A stretch of DNA of 31,283 nucleotides, taken from assembly GCA_016987375.1 (NCBI GenBank), contig PJRA01000323.1, positions 260,352-291,634 on the forward strand, read 5' to 3'. The notes beneath the pieces are model-generated. The model searched no databases. It was not told where the DNA came from and saw only the letters and a list, made by a program, of their open reading frames with translations. The stretch is from Brachionus koreanus. Taxonomy: Eukaryota > Rotifera > Eurotatoria > Ploima > Brachionidae. Positions within the stretch are counted from its first letter, which is position 1. Each line of letters begins with the position of its first letter. Of the stretch, positions 9,346 to 19,999 are shown in pieces. A program made the position numbers and the translations under genes.

Positions 9346-9543
9346 ATGTGCTTCGATCCAAACTATGTACTGCATGGGACACTAGAGAAAGACAGATTGA
9401 CCAAAGAAGACAAAGAAGAAGAAATTGAAACAAAAAGCACCCTGAGAAGCGTCTGCTTAGAAAATTTACAACCAAAGCTTCTTTCTTTTTATTCTTATTC
9501 ATTTAATCATTTAATTCAATTAAAAAATATAAATAAAAAGTAA
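9346..9543 (+). CDS. Unrecognised 65-codon reading frame, antisense and close to exon 1
   Basis: An ATG frame runs MCFDPNYVLHGTLEKDRLTK, then a Glu/Lys-rich stretch, then LRSVCLENLQPKLLSFY, and ends in TAA at 9541-9543. It is less AT-rich than its surroundings and reads like protein, but no family is recognised and no second exon was found. It ends 79 nt short of exon 1 of the PPP1R16-like gene on the other strand. It could be a fragment of a mobile element, a small gene or chance. Confidence 0.25.
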   Translation: MCFDPNYVLHGTLEKDRLTKEDKEEEIETKSTLRSVCLENLQPKLLSFYSYSFNHLIQLKNINKK

Positions 9544-9621
9544 TTCAGTGACACAGTACTGTTAACGACGATGTGTGTCATCTACTGTGCCATTTATATT
9601 TATTCAATAAACTAAACTTAC

Positions 9622-10314
9622 CTGATGAATAGCAGTGAGGCCGTCTTCATTGGCCGAGTTGGGAGTAATACCCGATTGAAGAAGATGTTCAACTTCGTCA
9701 TAGTCTTTTCTCATTATGGCATCTAGCAGAACAACATGCTGTTGAAATTTTAGATAACGATTATTGGCTTGCATTTTAGAGCTTTTGTCTAACGATGAAC
9801 GCGAGTCGTACTCGTTCCATTTTTTTAGCTGTAGAGCGCGCCGACGCTTGGCCTGTTTGAGGCGTTCTTGCGTGGGCAAACGCTCTATTAGCTCCATTTC
9901 AGCGACGAGGTCGTGATGCTCGTCGCCAGCGTTGTTCGCCAGATTAATTGTGGCCATAATCGGATCGTGGATCACAGCAGACGTGTTTGATACAGACGAT
10001 GTCGACGAATTGGACAAAGTCGAAGAAGTCAAAACAGACGAGTCGGTTGACGTTTGCAACACGTCCTTGTCGGACTGACTGGGCGAATAGAAAAACAACG
10101 ATAGATCGATGTATTGCGATGGCAGCAGCAGCGAGCTTATTATTTTTGTCTGCTCAATACTGGTCTCCGTAGACGAGTCTATTCGGTTATTTAGCTCGAA
10201 ATGTTGTATCAATTTATTAGCTCGGTCTGTGAAGCTGTTCTTTTTGCTCAATTGTATTTGATTTGTGTTTAATTTGGTCGGGCTAGATGCACTCGGCTTA
10301 TTTCGGTTAACCAT
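9622..10314 (-). CDS. PPP1R16: PPP1R16-like gene, exon 1: N-terminus, MyPhoNE motif and first ankyrin repeat
   Basis: 231 codons from ATG 10314-10312; a TAA lies in frame 24 nt upstream. This protein is a regulatory subunit of protein phosphatase 1 (MYPT3/TIMAP family). Residues 1-130 are a Ser/Thr-rich leader absent from the vertebrate proteins. Residues about 137-166 (LIERLPTQERLKQAKRRRA...) match the vertebrate N-terminus, and RALQLKKW at 159-166 fits the MyPhoNE motif R-x-x-Q-[VIL]-[KR]-x-[YW]. The RVxF PP1-docking site of vertebrates (KVSF) is here RYLKF at 186-190, with Leu at the Val position. The first ankyrin repeat follows, ending NEDGLTAIHQ. Donor GTAAGT starts at 9621. Vertebrate translation begins about where residue 130 is here, so a shorter internal start (Met-119) is possible. 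Confidence 0.93.
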
Positions 10315-10900
10315 TAATTTAAGATTGTGAACAACTTTTTATTTTGTCATAAAAAAAAAGAAATTAAAAATTAAGACTTTTGAAATTTTTAAATTGTTCA
10401 GCTTTCTTAATTTAAGCCATTTTTGTTTTTTTTGTTAACAAAACAAAAAGAGCTTTCTCTCTCTCTCACTCTTTATTTCAGTGTGTGTGTGTCTCTCTCT
10501 CTCTCTCACTCTCTCTAAACACATATTGCAAATAATTAAGACCAAGAGGTTTAACTAATCGTCTTGAAGCAATTTAAACTATATTTGCAAATATGATAAA
10601 ATATGTCTATGCTTTTTGTTTTTGTTATCAGTTTAGCTTAGAATGTATTTACCTATCAAATACTATTAGTGACCTTTTTGCTAAGAGTCGCAATTTTTAG
10701 CGCTCTAATGACCGCTGGTCGAACGTGACATTTAGTCGACTAGCAGACGGGAAGCTCGCAAATTTTAAGCCAATCTGTCAAGTGACAAGATTAGCCTATT
10801 TTAAACCTAGTCCAATAAATAAATCATTCTAACTATCAAAACAGTCAAATAAAAGCATGTGATTAATTTTCTAATCTATGTGGCTTCGGCCCATTGGTCT
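10315..10900 (-). promoter_or_regulatory. Presumed 5' UTR and promoter of the PPP1R16-like gene, with GA/CA microsatellites
   Basis: On the minus strand, 130-190 nt before the start codon, lie (GAGA)n tracts interrupted by (CA)n (plus-strand CT/GT runs at 10450-10516). GA repeats act as promoter-proximal elements in many animals, but here they may be simple repeats. A CCAAT on the minus strand lies at about 10893-10897. No clear TATA box or initiator was identified and no transcription start can be placed. Confidence 0.35.
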
Positions 10901-11400
10901 CATTTAGGCACCAAATTTTCCTTTCACACAAGTTGTTCGGTTGTTTTTCAAACACAAAGTAAAATTAGACTTGTTCGCTAATGCTTCACTTAGTTGTGTT
11001 TATTTTTCTAGACTACAAATGTAAATAATACCAAATCTAATTGAAATTTTATCACTTCAGCTGATAAAAAAAAATTAGACAAAGATAAAATATTTATTGG
11101 GATAATTTTAGAAAAAAAAAACAAATCCATCTTTATTTTTTAAAACAATTAGTAAACCAGTCACTATGGTCTGCATTTTAAACAAATATGACACATTGCT
11201 AATTTAATCCCACCACCAATTTTTATTCGAATTAAAATATTTTTGAACAAAATTGAGTCAATTAGGTCAGAATGAACATTTTTTTTTTATTTCAAGTGGA
11301 CTCTAATTACTTACTACCTAAATGACAAAAATTAAATGACTGATTGTTTTTTTTTTGTTTATTTTGGAATTTTAAAATTTTTCTCATTAGGCAAATTTAA

Positions 11401-11482
11401 ATTTTTATTTATTTAAAATATAGTTCAACAAAGCCTTGGCCGGTCGGAATAGAAACTTAGTCCTTCCTTTCAACCACATGAA
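11401..11482 (-). repeat. Short repeat, family D copy 1 (GGACTAAG repeat)
   Basis: On the minus strand: GTGGTTGAAAGGAAGGACTA, then TTCCGACCGGCCAAGGCTTT, then AACTATATTTTAAATAAATA. Three relatives lie at 13396, 14632 and 21244, all ending in an A/T-rich tandem tail, as at the 3' ends of SINEs or LINEs. Confidence 0.7.
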
Positions 11483-12061
11483 GAATAATTTTGAAAAATA
11501 AAATAAGATTGAAACAAAATGTTAAATTAGATTAAAGTTACATATTAAAAAAAAATTTAAATGCTACAAATAAAATTTTAAAATGCATATATTCTGCGAC
11601 TATTTCAGTCTTGATTAAATTGGTGTATTTTCCAATTATACTTTATAAAAGTAGATTAAATAAGTCAAAAAAGTTGCCTTTATTTCATTTAAAAATTATT
11701 AGATTTTTGTTTTTTTTTTTAAATTAAAACTTATTTTAATTGAATAATCACCAAAATTTGTTCTGAATTTTGTCTAGTTTCAAAATCATTTTTTGACGAA
11801 TTGGTAAAGTAATTGCTCAGCCTAGTATACCATATTGCAGATGAAATTATGCCTTTGAAAAATTGAATTTTACACATAAAAATTTGTGATTAAAGAAAAT
11901 CTTTTAGGGCGTGAAGTCAATAAAAAATGTTCTTTTTTTACACCCTAGGTTTTCAATAAACAGTTTCATATTTTAAGGGAGGCTATTTTTTGTCAATAAA
12001 TTATTTAATTTGTTAAGTATAAATATTCAAGTTTTTTTTTTGTAAAAGTCTACCTTCAGAT

Positions 12062-12410
12062 GGGAGAGTGAATTTGGGAGCAATTTTTTAAAAATCTAAT
12101 TACCTTTTAAAGAAAATCATTGAAAATGAAATTTTTTTACCACAAAATAATTCGAAATTTGTTAATTAAGTTAATCAATTGCAATTTTTTAAATTTATTA
12201 AAACTTTAAATTTTTTTTTATTGATATAAAATATCAATTTACATAATCAATAAATTTTTTTATAAATTTTTTTTTTCAAAATTAACAAAAAATGTTAATT
12301 CTTGATAATAATTTTTTTTGTTGTTTCAATCCTTCCTATCAAGTTTATTTAAGCATATATTTAAAAAAAATGCTCTGCTCCAACTAATTGCTCCCAACTT
12401 CACTCTCTCC
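12062..12410. mobile_element. MITE (about 349 bp) with 8-9 bp target duplication CTTCAGAT
   Basis: The left end GGGAGAGTGAATTTGGGAGC and the right end read in reverse, GGAGAGAGTGAAGTTGGGAG, are inverted repeats that both continue into CAATT. CCTTCAGAT occurs at 12053-12061 and again at 12410-12418, giving an 8-bp duplication (9 if the shared C is counted). The interior is AT-rich and non-coding. The duplication length suits hAT/Merlin/P-type or Mutator-type transposition. Confidence 0.75.
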
Positions 12411-12449
12411 CTTCAGATATTTATTTATTCGAAAAATACTTTGGAGTTT

Positions 12450-12510
12450 TTACTCCGGGCAGATACGAGTGGCATGTGTCTTCTTTTCAGTACTAATGTT
12501 TGAAATTTTA
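12450..12510 (-). repeat. Short coding-like repeat, copy 1 (LKRR segment)
   Basis: On the minus strand this reads TLVLKRRHMPLVSARSKNS. The segment at 29780-29838 reads TLARGLKRRLLPFGQVPRNS in the same way, and both share CTTCTTTTCAGT on the plus strand. The pair is probably the remains of one mobile element or conserved untranslated repeat; the family is not recognised. Confidence 0.4.
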
Positions 12511-12925
12511 AAATTAGTAAATGTTCATAGAAGAGGTAAATATAGGCTAATTGAAGATGTTGATCAAATTAAAATGATCATGTTCAAAAATTATCATTAA
12601 CATAGGCTTTTTTCGTATTTTTTAATTATTTATTAATTACAGAAGCAAACATTTTTTTCAAAGTAAACATTAAACGTTAACTTTTGTTTTTTTTGTCTGC
12701 TAATTTCTGTAAAATTTTTTAATATTGATTTCATTAAAAACATTCTATATACTTGGTCATTGTTTAACATGTTTTTCTACACATTAAAAAATTGTCTCTG
12801 CATTTATTTTTTTTAGCCAAAAGTATTCGAAAAATTTTCTAAAAAAAATAATTTTTGAGCATGATTATTAAATATTGATAATTAACTAAAATATGCCTCT
12901 TAAAAGAAGAAATATGACTTTGAGA

Positions 12926-12975
12926 GGTTTTGTGAAATTTGGTACAAAATAAAAAAATAGAACAAAATTAATAAT
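12926..12975. repeat. Solo terminus of the GGTTTTGTGAAATT MITE family
   Basis: GGTTTTGTGAAATTTGGTAC followed by AAAATAAAAAAATAGAAC matches the right terminus of the 17120-17449 copy read in reverse (GGTTTTGTGAAATTCGGTAC). No partner end was found nearby, so this is a fragment. Confidence 0.6.
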
Positions 12976-13395
12976 TTTTTTGATATAAATTCGTTGATAT
13001 CCTTGAAATGGGGACTGCTATACAAGCTGGACAAACTTGGAAAATACCAAACCTAGAAATGTGGTTAAATAATTAATTGTAAAATAGATATTTTAAGACA
13101 GGTATTTTGGATCATATCAAAAATATAAAAAACATTAGCATTAAACTGAAAAATAGTCTAGAGAGTATTTTTGAATGGAGCAAAAAATTAATGCTGAAAG
13201 TTAGTGCTCGCTGGACTTGAAGTACTTTGTTCAATATGAGAGTGTTTTTACCCACACTTACTTTAACTAACATACTAATCTAATGTAGCTATGCTAATTA
13301 CTGTAGCTTTTATCCTAATTATTTTTACTTTAATTATTATTTACCGATTTTACTATTTTTTCAAAAATTACTAAAAACAAATTTTTTTTTTCAAG

Positions 13396-13478
13396 GCGGC
13401 TGAAAGGAAGGACTAAGATCCATTCCAAACTGCCCGGGTTTAACCCCAAACTATATTTTAAATAAATAAAAATAAATA
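13396..13478 (+). repeat. Short repeat, family D copy 2
   Basis: GGCTGAAAGGAAGGACTAAG, then CATTCCAAACTGCC and the palindrome CCCGGGTTTAACCCC, then an AAATAAATAAAAATAAATA tail. The stem is GGGTT/AACCC. Confidence 0.75.
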
Positions 13479-14631
13479 CTAATCTAATGCAAGACATTGT
13501 GAATTTTGGAACCAAAAACAAAAAAAATATAAAGTTATTTTTCGCAATTAGTTAAAACAAAAAGCTACTAAAAGTTATGTTTTATACTTTAGGATTTTTT
13601 TTTATTAAAAAAGAGAAATATGTAAAGTTTGAATTACTAATTTTTGAAAAGTTAAAAAAAAAAATTTTTTTTCTTAGCTGATAATAAGAATTTTGTGGCT
13701 ACTAATTAAAGCGATAAAATTGAAATAACAATTAAAATAAAATTTTATTATTCTTTAAATATTAATATATTATCCTTGATGTATGTTTTAAAACCTATTT
13801 CTTTTAATGGAAAAACTGAATTTTGCAATAAATTATAAATAATAAAGAAGACGATGGGTCGTGTTTGATAAGAAAGAACATTAATCAAAAAGTCAAAAGC
13901 AAAGATCTCTGCTAAGCTCTATTAAATTTATTTATCAAATTTATTGCTTATTTAAGAAAAAAAAACTCTCGCAAAATAAATGAGATGTTTCAAATACGAC
14001 ACTCGAGAAAACATTTATTAGTTCTTAATTGATAAGAACTTCAACTTTTGTGTTGAATCACAAAATCTTTTAAAGGTTTTATTTTTATTTGTTTTTCTGT
14101 TCGAGCATAAGCTACTTCAGCTAAAAAAGAAAAGTAAAATTTGAAAATTAAAAAAAAAACGTTTAAAATATTTTAAATTTTGAATAAGCATTGTTCGTTT
14201 AATACAAAAGCAATTATTATTAATATGAGAAACAAAAATAATAATTGAAGAATTGACTATTTAGACTATTGAAGATATTGTGAAAATAATTCTTTAAAAG
14301 ATCTTGTAAAGGTTGGATTTTTTTTAAGTTAGTATTTTTATAATTCTAAAACCTTAAGTGATATTATATGCTCAAATTAACAAAATTTTTTCACGATTTT
14401 TTCCTTAAAATAGCACCAATTTCATAAATTCATTCTCATTATTCACTATTTAATTTTAATTCATTTTTTTTTTTACTTAAAATTTACATAATGAGTTTTT
14501 AATTCTTTACAGATAAATTAATGTAAATTGTAAATATCTTTTCTAAAATTTAAAAAATTTAAAAGCTAAACTCAATCTAAATTTAACTTTTTTGTAATTT
14601 TGAAACATTGTGCGACATCAAAATTTAATCA

Positions 14632-14750
14632 TGTGGATGAAAGGAAGGACTAAGTCTCGATTCCAACCGGCCAAGGCTTAGCCTAAATTATTTTTTTAAA
14701 TAAAATTAAAATAAAATTTTTAAATAAAAATAAAATAAAATAAATTAACA
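14632..14750 (+). repeat. Short repeat, family D copy 3
   Basis: GTGGATGAAAGGAAGGACTA, then GATTCCAACCGGCCA and the palindrome AGGCTTAGCCT, then a long (AAATAAAAT)-like tail to about 14750. The hairpin is kept although its bases differ from copy 2. Confidence 0.75.
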
Positions 14751-15663
14751 AAATTGACATGCCTAACTTTTTGTTTATTTAATTCTAAAAAATTTTAACT
14801 CAGTAATTCGTGAAGTGTGTTTGGTCGAAGGCGAACATGACTTTATTGGTGATATGAACCCTCAGAAGAAATTAAAATAAAAATTTGGAAAAAATTTTCA
14901 ATAATTATTTTGAATAAAAATTTTTATTTTGTTAAAGATTTTATTTTGATTACAAAAAAAAAATTTTGTTATAGAAATAAGATGAAAAATTAAGTCAAAC
15001 AATTTTTCTTATTTAAACGCTTATTAAACATTCACTAAAATAATTTTACAATTGAGAAATCTAATCATTTTAAAGATATTTCAACAAAATCTTGCAAATT
15101 TATTAATGACTTGTTTAAAAACCAGAAAATTGAAAGCTGCTATTTTATAATTATAAATTCATTTCACAAAAAAGGAAAAAAAAACAACATAGCCAAAATT
15201 AAGCTATAGTTAAAACTAGACTATAGCTTAAGGCGTAAATTGTCAAAAAATTATATATAAAATATTTTAATGAATTTAATTTGAAACAACACTTTTGTCC
15301 TCAGAAAGTTAGAACCAATTTTCCTACGCAATAATTTCAATAAACCAGAACTAACGATTTTAATAGATTCAAATTTGACACAAGTGTCTCAGATAGAACT
15401 TGAAAGTTTTCACTTTGTTCTCTTAGATATTTCGGTGAAGCAAAATCAAATTGGAAAAAATTAAAATTCTGCAATTAATTTTTTGCTTATTCTTTCAAAT
15501 GATTTCTTTTTTGTCATATGAATGGCTTCAATGTCTTGGCATATTTCAAAAACAATTAACTAGTTATTTATAGAGTTAAAAAGAGTTTTAAAAAATGAAA
15601 AAAAATATTGAGATTTTTTTAACAAATTGCTCGAAGTATTGAAGTAAACAAAAATGAAATCAG

Positions 15664-15931
15664 AACTCAGAAAACAAATCCTAATAAATACCTTAAGCAG
15701 GACTTGTCAAGTTCTTAATCCAGGATGGTATAGGATCCTGAAAGATTTCAAAAGATTTAAGATTCTTATGATTTTCTTAAATTTTCTTAACACAAATTGT
15801 CGTTTACTTATATCCTTTATATAGATCCTAAAAGATCTTATAAGTGAGAAAAAATTTGTGTTAAGAAAATTTAAGAAATCATAAGAATCTTAGATCTTAA
15901 GATATTTATTATGATTTGTTTTCTGGGAGTT
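15664..15931. mobile_element. Hairpin MITE (about 268 bp) with nested inverted repeats
   Basis: The outer ends are AACTCAGAAAACAAATCCTA and, in reverse, AACTCCCAGAAAACAAATCA. Both continue AATAAATA and CTTAAG. An inner pair of about 42 nt, AAGATTCTTATGATTTTCTT at 15760 and its near-exact inverse ending at about 15893, brings the two halves together. No target duplication was seen and there is no coding capacity. Confidence 0.75.
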
Positions 15932-16360
15932 GTTACACCCACCAGTCTTTTTGTTTAACATTAAAAAAAACAATTATTTTATTTTTGATTAATTTATCAA
16001 TTGATCAAAATAATTTTTATAGTCATTGCTTTAATTAAAAATATATAATACTTAATCAGCTAGGATTAAAATAAACCACACAATATTTCTTATTTCCTCT
16101 ATTTAATTCAAATTGAAAAAATTATATATTAACACAAATCTTAATCAACATTAAGCACAGACCATGGCTTTTTATCCAAACGTTCAGGCTGCTTTTAACA
16201 ATGCAAAATAATTTCCTTCTCAAAAATGGTTATTTAGTTAAACAAAAAGAATATTAAACAAAAGCTTTCAATAAGTTATTTAGTTTAAGAAAAAATGTAT
16301 TGTAAAATTTTTATTTATTTAAAGTGATTAGATCTCTCCTTTTTTTTTCGAAAATTTAAT

Positions 16361-16523
16361 TTATTTTTCTTGCTCGGGTTCTTCTTCATCTCTATTTATT
16401 GCTTTGCATGATAAATTAAAAAAATTATAAGCCTTCTTTTTTCTAATATCCTCTATCAATTAAAATAATTCAATGTATGATTAATTGGAAAGTATACTTA
16501 CGATCAATAAAAATATATTCCAT
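16361..16523 (-). CDS. Possible tiny two-exon gene, 37 residues
   Basis: On the minus strand an ATG at 16523-16521 opens MEYIFID; after 22 nt a canonical donor GTAAGT begins at 16501. An acceptor TTGATAG ends at 16453, giving a 49-nt intron like the short introns of the PPP1R16-like gene. The second exon (16361-16452) restores the frame (Q shared across the junction) and reads DIRKKKAYNFFNLSCKAINR followed by DEEEPEQEK and TAA. The second exon is more G+C-rich than its surroundings. A TAA directly precedes the ATG, so no longer N-terminus is available unless the ATG is not used. No family is recognised: a basic/aromatic helix with an acidic tail. It could also be the terminal exon of a gene with upstream exons in different splice form, or chance. 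Confidence 0.35.
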
Positions 16524-17119
16524 TTACACAAATGAATACTGGTACTTATTTAAATTAAGTGTTATTTAATTTTTATTAAGATTTATTTTATTTGATCATT
16601 TCTTTTTATGATTAGAAAAATTATTAAAAATTCTATTAACCAAAAAATTATAAATAAAAATTACTTCAAAACAAGATTGAATGAGAGAATGAAAAATGGA
16701 ATGAAACTATGTGTGTTTTTAATTTAAGATTTTGAGCTTTATTTGCCACTTATAAGATCATTAACAGACGACAATAAAATAACACAAAGATGTTTTTTTT
16801 ATAACTTTAGAAGACTTATTTGATTTATTAATTAATTGACTTGAAAACCCAATTATTGAATAAAAACTTGTGATTGATTTTAGCATAATTTAAATTTAGA
16901 CAAATTTGAGTGTGAGATCTTTTGTCGTGTAACTTCATTACTCAAATTTCACATTGCTGAGTTTTTACACTTTTAGAAACAAAAAATTTTCGAAAAAAGG
17001 TAAAAAAAATTGTCAAAAATGTGATCAGCTGATTACATGCTATAATGATGATTGTTTGACGAACAAGTCTGATCTCAAAATCGATGATCACACATGATTT
17101 TTATTGATGCATTTATCAG

Positions 17120-17449
17120 GGTTTTGTGAAATTTAGTACAATAAAAAAGAACAAAAAGTTAAAATTGTTTTTAATTTTAATTTTAAAAGTCAAAAGCAAG
17201 TTCTGTAAAAACAACATGGAGCAACATTCAAAGTTGCATTATTATCAACAATCTAGTAAAACTGTGCGAAATTTAGCATGATTAAAATATTGACAAATTT
17301 GCATATGGTGCATTTTGCAGAGACTTTGACTTTTGGTGCAACTAAGTGCACTCACAGAACTAATTAAAAGCCTTTAGTAAAAAATTTATAAGCTTTTTTA
17401 GCATTAATTTGTGTTCTATTTTTTTATTTGTACCGAATTTCACAAAACC
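17120..17449. mobile_element. TIR MITE of the GGTTTTGTGAAATT family, long copy (330 bp)
   Basis: The left end is GGTTTTGTGAAATTTAGTAC and the right end in reverse is GGTTTTGTGAAATTCGGTAC. Both continue into A-rich AATAAAAAA and GAAC, giving about 35-40 bp inverted termini. It shares its outer segments with the shorter copy at 6900-7057. No target duplication could be settled; no coding capacity. Confidence 0.8.
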
Positions 17450-17764
17450 TTTATTTATTTGTTTATCTGTATGTGGCTACCTAATCTAATTTAGAAATTT
17501 TAAACTAATTTTCATTTTTAAAGTTGTTATTTCTTTTTGATAAGATAAATTTATTTAAAAATTTTGAACACTTAACTAATATATAAAAAAACTGTAACAA
17601 ACCATTTAATCATAAAAATTTCTTCATGTCAAAAGAAATAAATATTTAAAATATTCTTCATTCAGGGTCATTAAAAGATACAATGATTCAAATAAAGCAG
17701 TTCAGAAAATAAAAATTTAGTTTTAAAAATATTTTTTATTCATGTTATTGACTCATGAAAATCC

Positions 17765-17935
17765 TCTACCCTAGGCGCATCTTGTCCTTCCTTGTATTCT
17801 TTATGCTGTATTTTTAGCTTGATCTCTAAATTTTTCTAATTCTTAAATCTACAGACTCGATTGCCTTTTTTATTTGTTAGACTGGCATTTTTATTCGAAT
17901 TTCTTTAATTTTCTTGTACAAAAACATCAATATAA
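17765..17935 (-). pseudogene. Coding-like island, frame-broken
   Basis: On the minus strand the last part reads EIKLKIQHKEYKEGQDAPRV then EDFHESIT and a TGA near 17750. Upstream, in other frames, are KKAIESVDLRIRKI and MFLYKKIKEIRIKMPV. Joining them needs frameshifts or unseen short introns (an acceptor-like AAGAATTAG precedes the last part). The composition is unusually protein-like for the region. It could be a decayed element, a decayed gene or exons of a live one. Confidence 0.25.
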
Positions 17936-18124
17936 CAAAAACTCTTTAGAAAATCATTTAATGCACCAAAATAATGACAAATAATTAAGTTAACAGTGAG
18001 AGCATATACTATAGAACTTCTGACCAAGGACAAAAACTAAAGATAAAGTGTACACACACACGTAAATAATATTTCTAAGCTAATGATGGCTTTTCTGGCT
18101 TTATTTAGACATTTTAATTCAACT

Positions 18125-18185
18125 CACCTCTTAGGATTGCATGTATCCTGTCACCATTTTCAATCTTCAAATTCAAAATTAGAAA
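18125..18185 (-). other. Coding-like island ending in a donor-like GTGAGT
   Basis: The minus strand reads NLKIENGDRIHAILR and then meets GTGAGT at about 18136-18131, a good donor. No acceptor in the right phase or start codon was found upstream. The segment could be an isolated exon or chance; no family is claimed. Confidence 0.2.
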
Positions 18186-18189
18186 ATAA

Positions 18190-19980
18190 ACAAAAATTTA
18201 TCTAAATAAAATGAATTATTGGTTAAAATTTTAGATTTAAAAAAAACATATTATTTTGTAATAAATTATTACTTTTATTTGACAAAGCATTTTTCTTGAA
18301 GAAAAAATTTTACTTAAATCAAAATTCTAGTAATCTACCTTTCAATTTTTTTTTTCAAAAAAAAATAAAACATGAACCATAAAAAATTACTAATTTTAAT
18401 TTTCAAAAATTCCTATTTAATAATCGTTAAAAATATTTTTTCATTTTTTAAACTACTTGGTATTTTCAAGTATTAATTCGTTAAATATATTATATAACTA
18501 TAATATTAGAGGGCTATTTTTTAATTTTTAAAAAAAAAAGCTAGCTTCAGAGACCTTTAAAAGTCCAATTCTTGGAATAATGTTGAATAAAAAACCTTGA
18601 GTCTAAGAATTTTAATTTTATTTCGATCTTTAATTTTGAAATTTTTGCCAAGTAAATAATTATTCATTTGAATATAACGTGGCACTAGTTTCAACTCAGA
18701 TAGTGTGAACAAAAAATTATTTTAAAATAGACAAAAGTTTTATCATACAATTTTATCATATTTTATTTTAGTCAAAATCTTGAGCATAAAAATAAACTAT
18801 GCTCTTTTAAAATCTAGATTTATTTGTCTGACTTAAATTGATAAACTCGTAGATTATTCTAAAATTTCTTTATTTTTTTTATGAAATTTTTAGTTGATAT
18901 GATAAATTGGATTTCTTTGATTATATAATAGTGCTTTATCTATTCGTCAAATAAGTCTTAAAACACAAGTTTTATCCAAAATTTTACAGCTCAACTAGTC
19001 GTAAAAACTAGCTGTGTGAAAAGCATAAATTTTATGGCTCTAAATAATGAATATTTTCAAAAAAATGTAATCATAAGATAAAAATTTTTTTATAAAATAA
19101 ATTTTTTATTAAACTGATCAGCTGGTAAAATAAACTAATTCTTGATTAAACTTCAAATTCTTAATTTTTTTTATTTTATCATTGTTAATTTTAGATTAAA
19201 AAAGATGAACTTTTAATTTGTATGTGCGTATATTTTTTTCTTCTCTCCATTTTTAAACATTCAAACCTTGTTGCATTTGTTACCTAAGGGCTTTAAACTG
19301 TCTCAAACAATGATTAAAGACTTTAGGATGATAAATGCTCTAGGCTTTGAATTATTTTCTTTCGTTTGAATAAACCAAAATTAATTTTTAATTGAATGCT
19401 CTTCAAAATGATATGCGTAACTCTGTTTTTTTTTGGGATTCTTAAGCTTTTTATAATTTAAAAAAATTTAATGAAAATTTTTAATTTTTGTCTTGTCATT
19501 TTGAGTGGTGTACATTAAGGCTCTATTCGGGATCTTTGCAAGGCTGAAGTTTTTCTTGAGCAAAGCATTTTAGCAAATTTAATTTTTGAATTTGAAAAAT
19601 TTTGGATAAAATCTTCACTAATTGATTATTATTATTATTATTTCAAAAATTATTAAATTATAAAAAAAAAATTTTTAATGAGAAAAAACGATCTGAAGAC
19701 AATTTTTTTTCATCATACCATTTAATTTAAATGCTTATAAAAACAAGACAGATTAATAGATAGATCGATGAATATTCAGCAGGGGGTAATTTGTAAACTT
19801 TAAATCAATTCTACTATGGAAGCTGTATTGAGTAGCAAATCTTAATTATAATTTTTTCATAGACGCTCCTGGTGAAACTGGAAAAACTTGTGTGTTGTTA
19901 ACTTTAACTCATTTCTTTTTATTTTCTGGATCTTTTAGGATCTGGTGGTTTGTGGTTATAACACAAATAAAGAAAAGTAA
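18190..19980. other. No gene seen
   Basis: AT-rich sequence with poly-A/T runs and no open frame of protein-like composition on either strand. A small G+C-richer patch at about 19500-19570 contains only a 17-codon minus-strand frame. Confidence 0.5.
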
Positions 19981-19999
19981 TTGAATAATAGCTTTGTGA

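Larger units (their letters stand above)
5493..9621 (-). other. Intron 1 of the PPP1R16-like gene, 4129 nt, packed with transposon relics
   Basis: Donor GTAAGT starts at 9621 on the minus strand right after codon CAG; the acceptor is TTTAAG at 5498-5493. Inside lie a hairpin MITE (6063-6243), a short secreted-peptide frame (6493-6684), a TTAA MITE (6650-6822), a TIR MITE (6900-7057), a GC-rich foldback element (7111-7778), a LINE remnant (7925-8960) and a small plus-strand frame (9346-9543). Much of this large intron is made of these insertions. Confidence 0.85.
10901..16360. other. Gene-free AT-rich interval with scattered MITEs and short repeats
   Basis: Beyond the repeats listed separately (11401, 12062, 12450, 12926, 13396, 14632 and 15664), I see only AT-rich sequence with homopolymer runs. 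The open frames at 12318-12600 and 13330-13521 lack ATG starts or protein-like composition. Confidence 0.5.

Noticed and set aside
9987..10172. Plus-strand open frame
   Set aside because: Antisense of exon 1.
12318..12600. Two overlapping plus-strand frames
   Set aside because: They straddle the end of the 12062-12410 MITE and show no conserved-looking composition.
13396..13478. tRNA-like or tRNA-derived SINE head (GGGTTTAACCC resembling a T-arm)
   Set aside because: No acceptor stem, A box or anticodon arm can be fitted, and the palindrome changes between copies.
13330..13521. Minus-strand 63-codon frame
   Set aside because: Covers the family D repeat; hydrophobic translation of AT-rich DNA.
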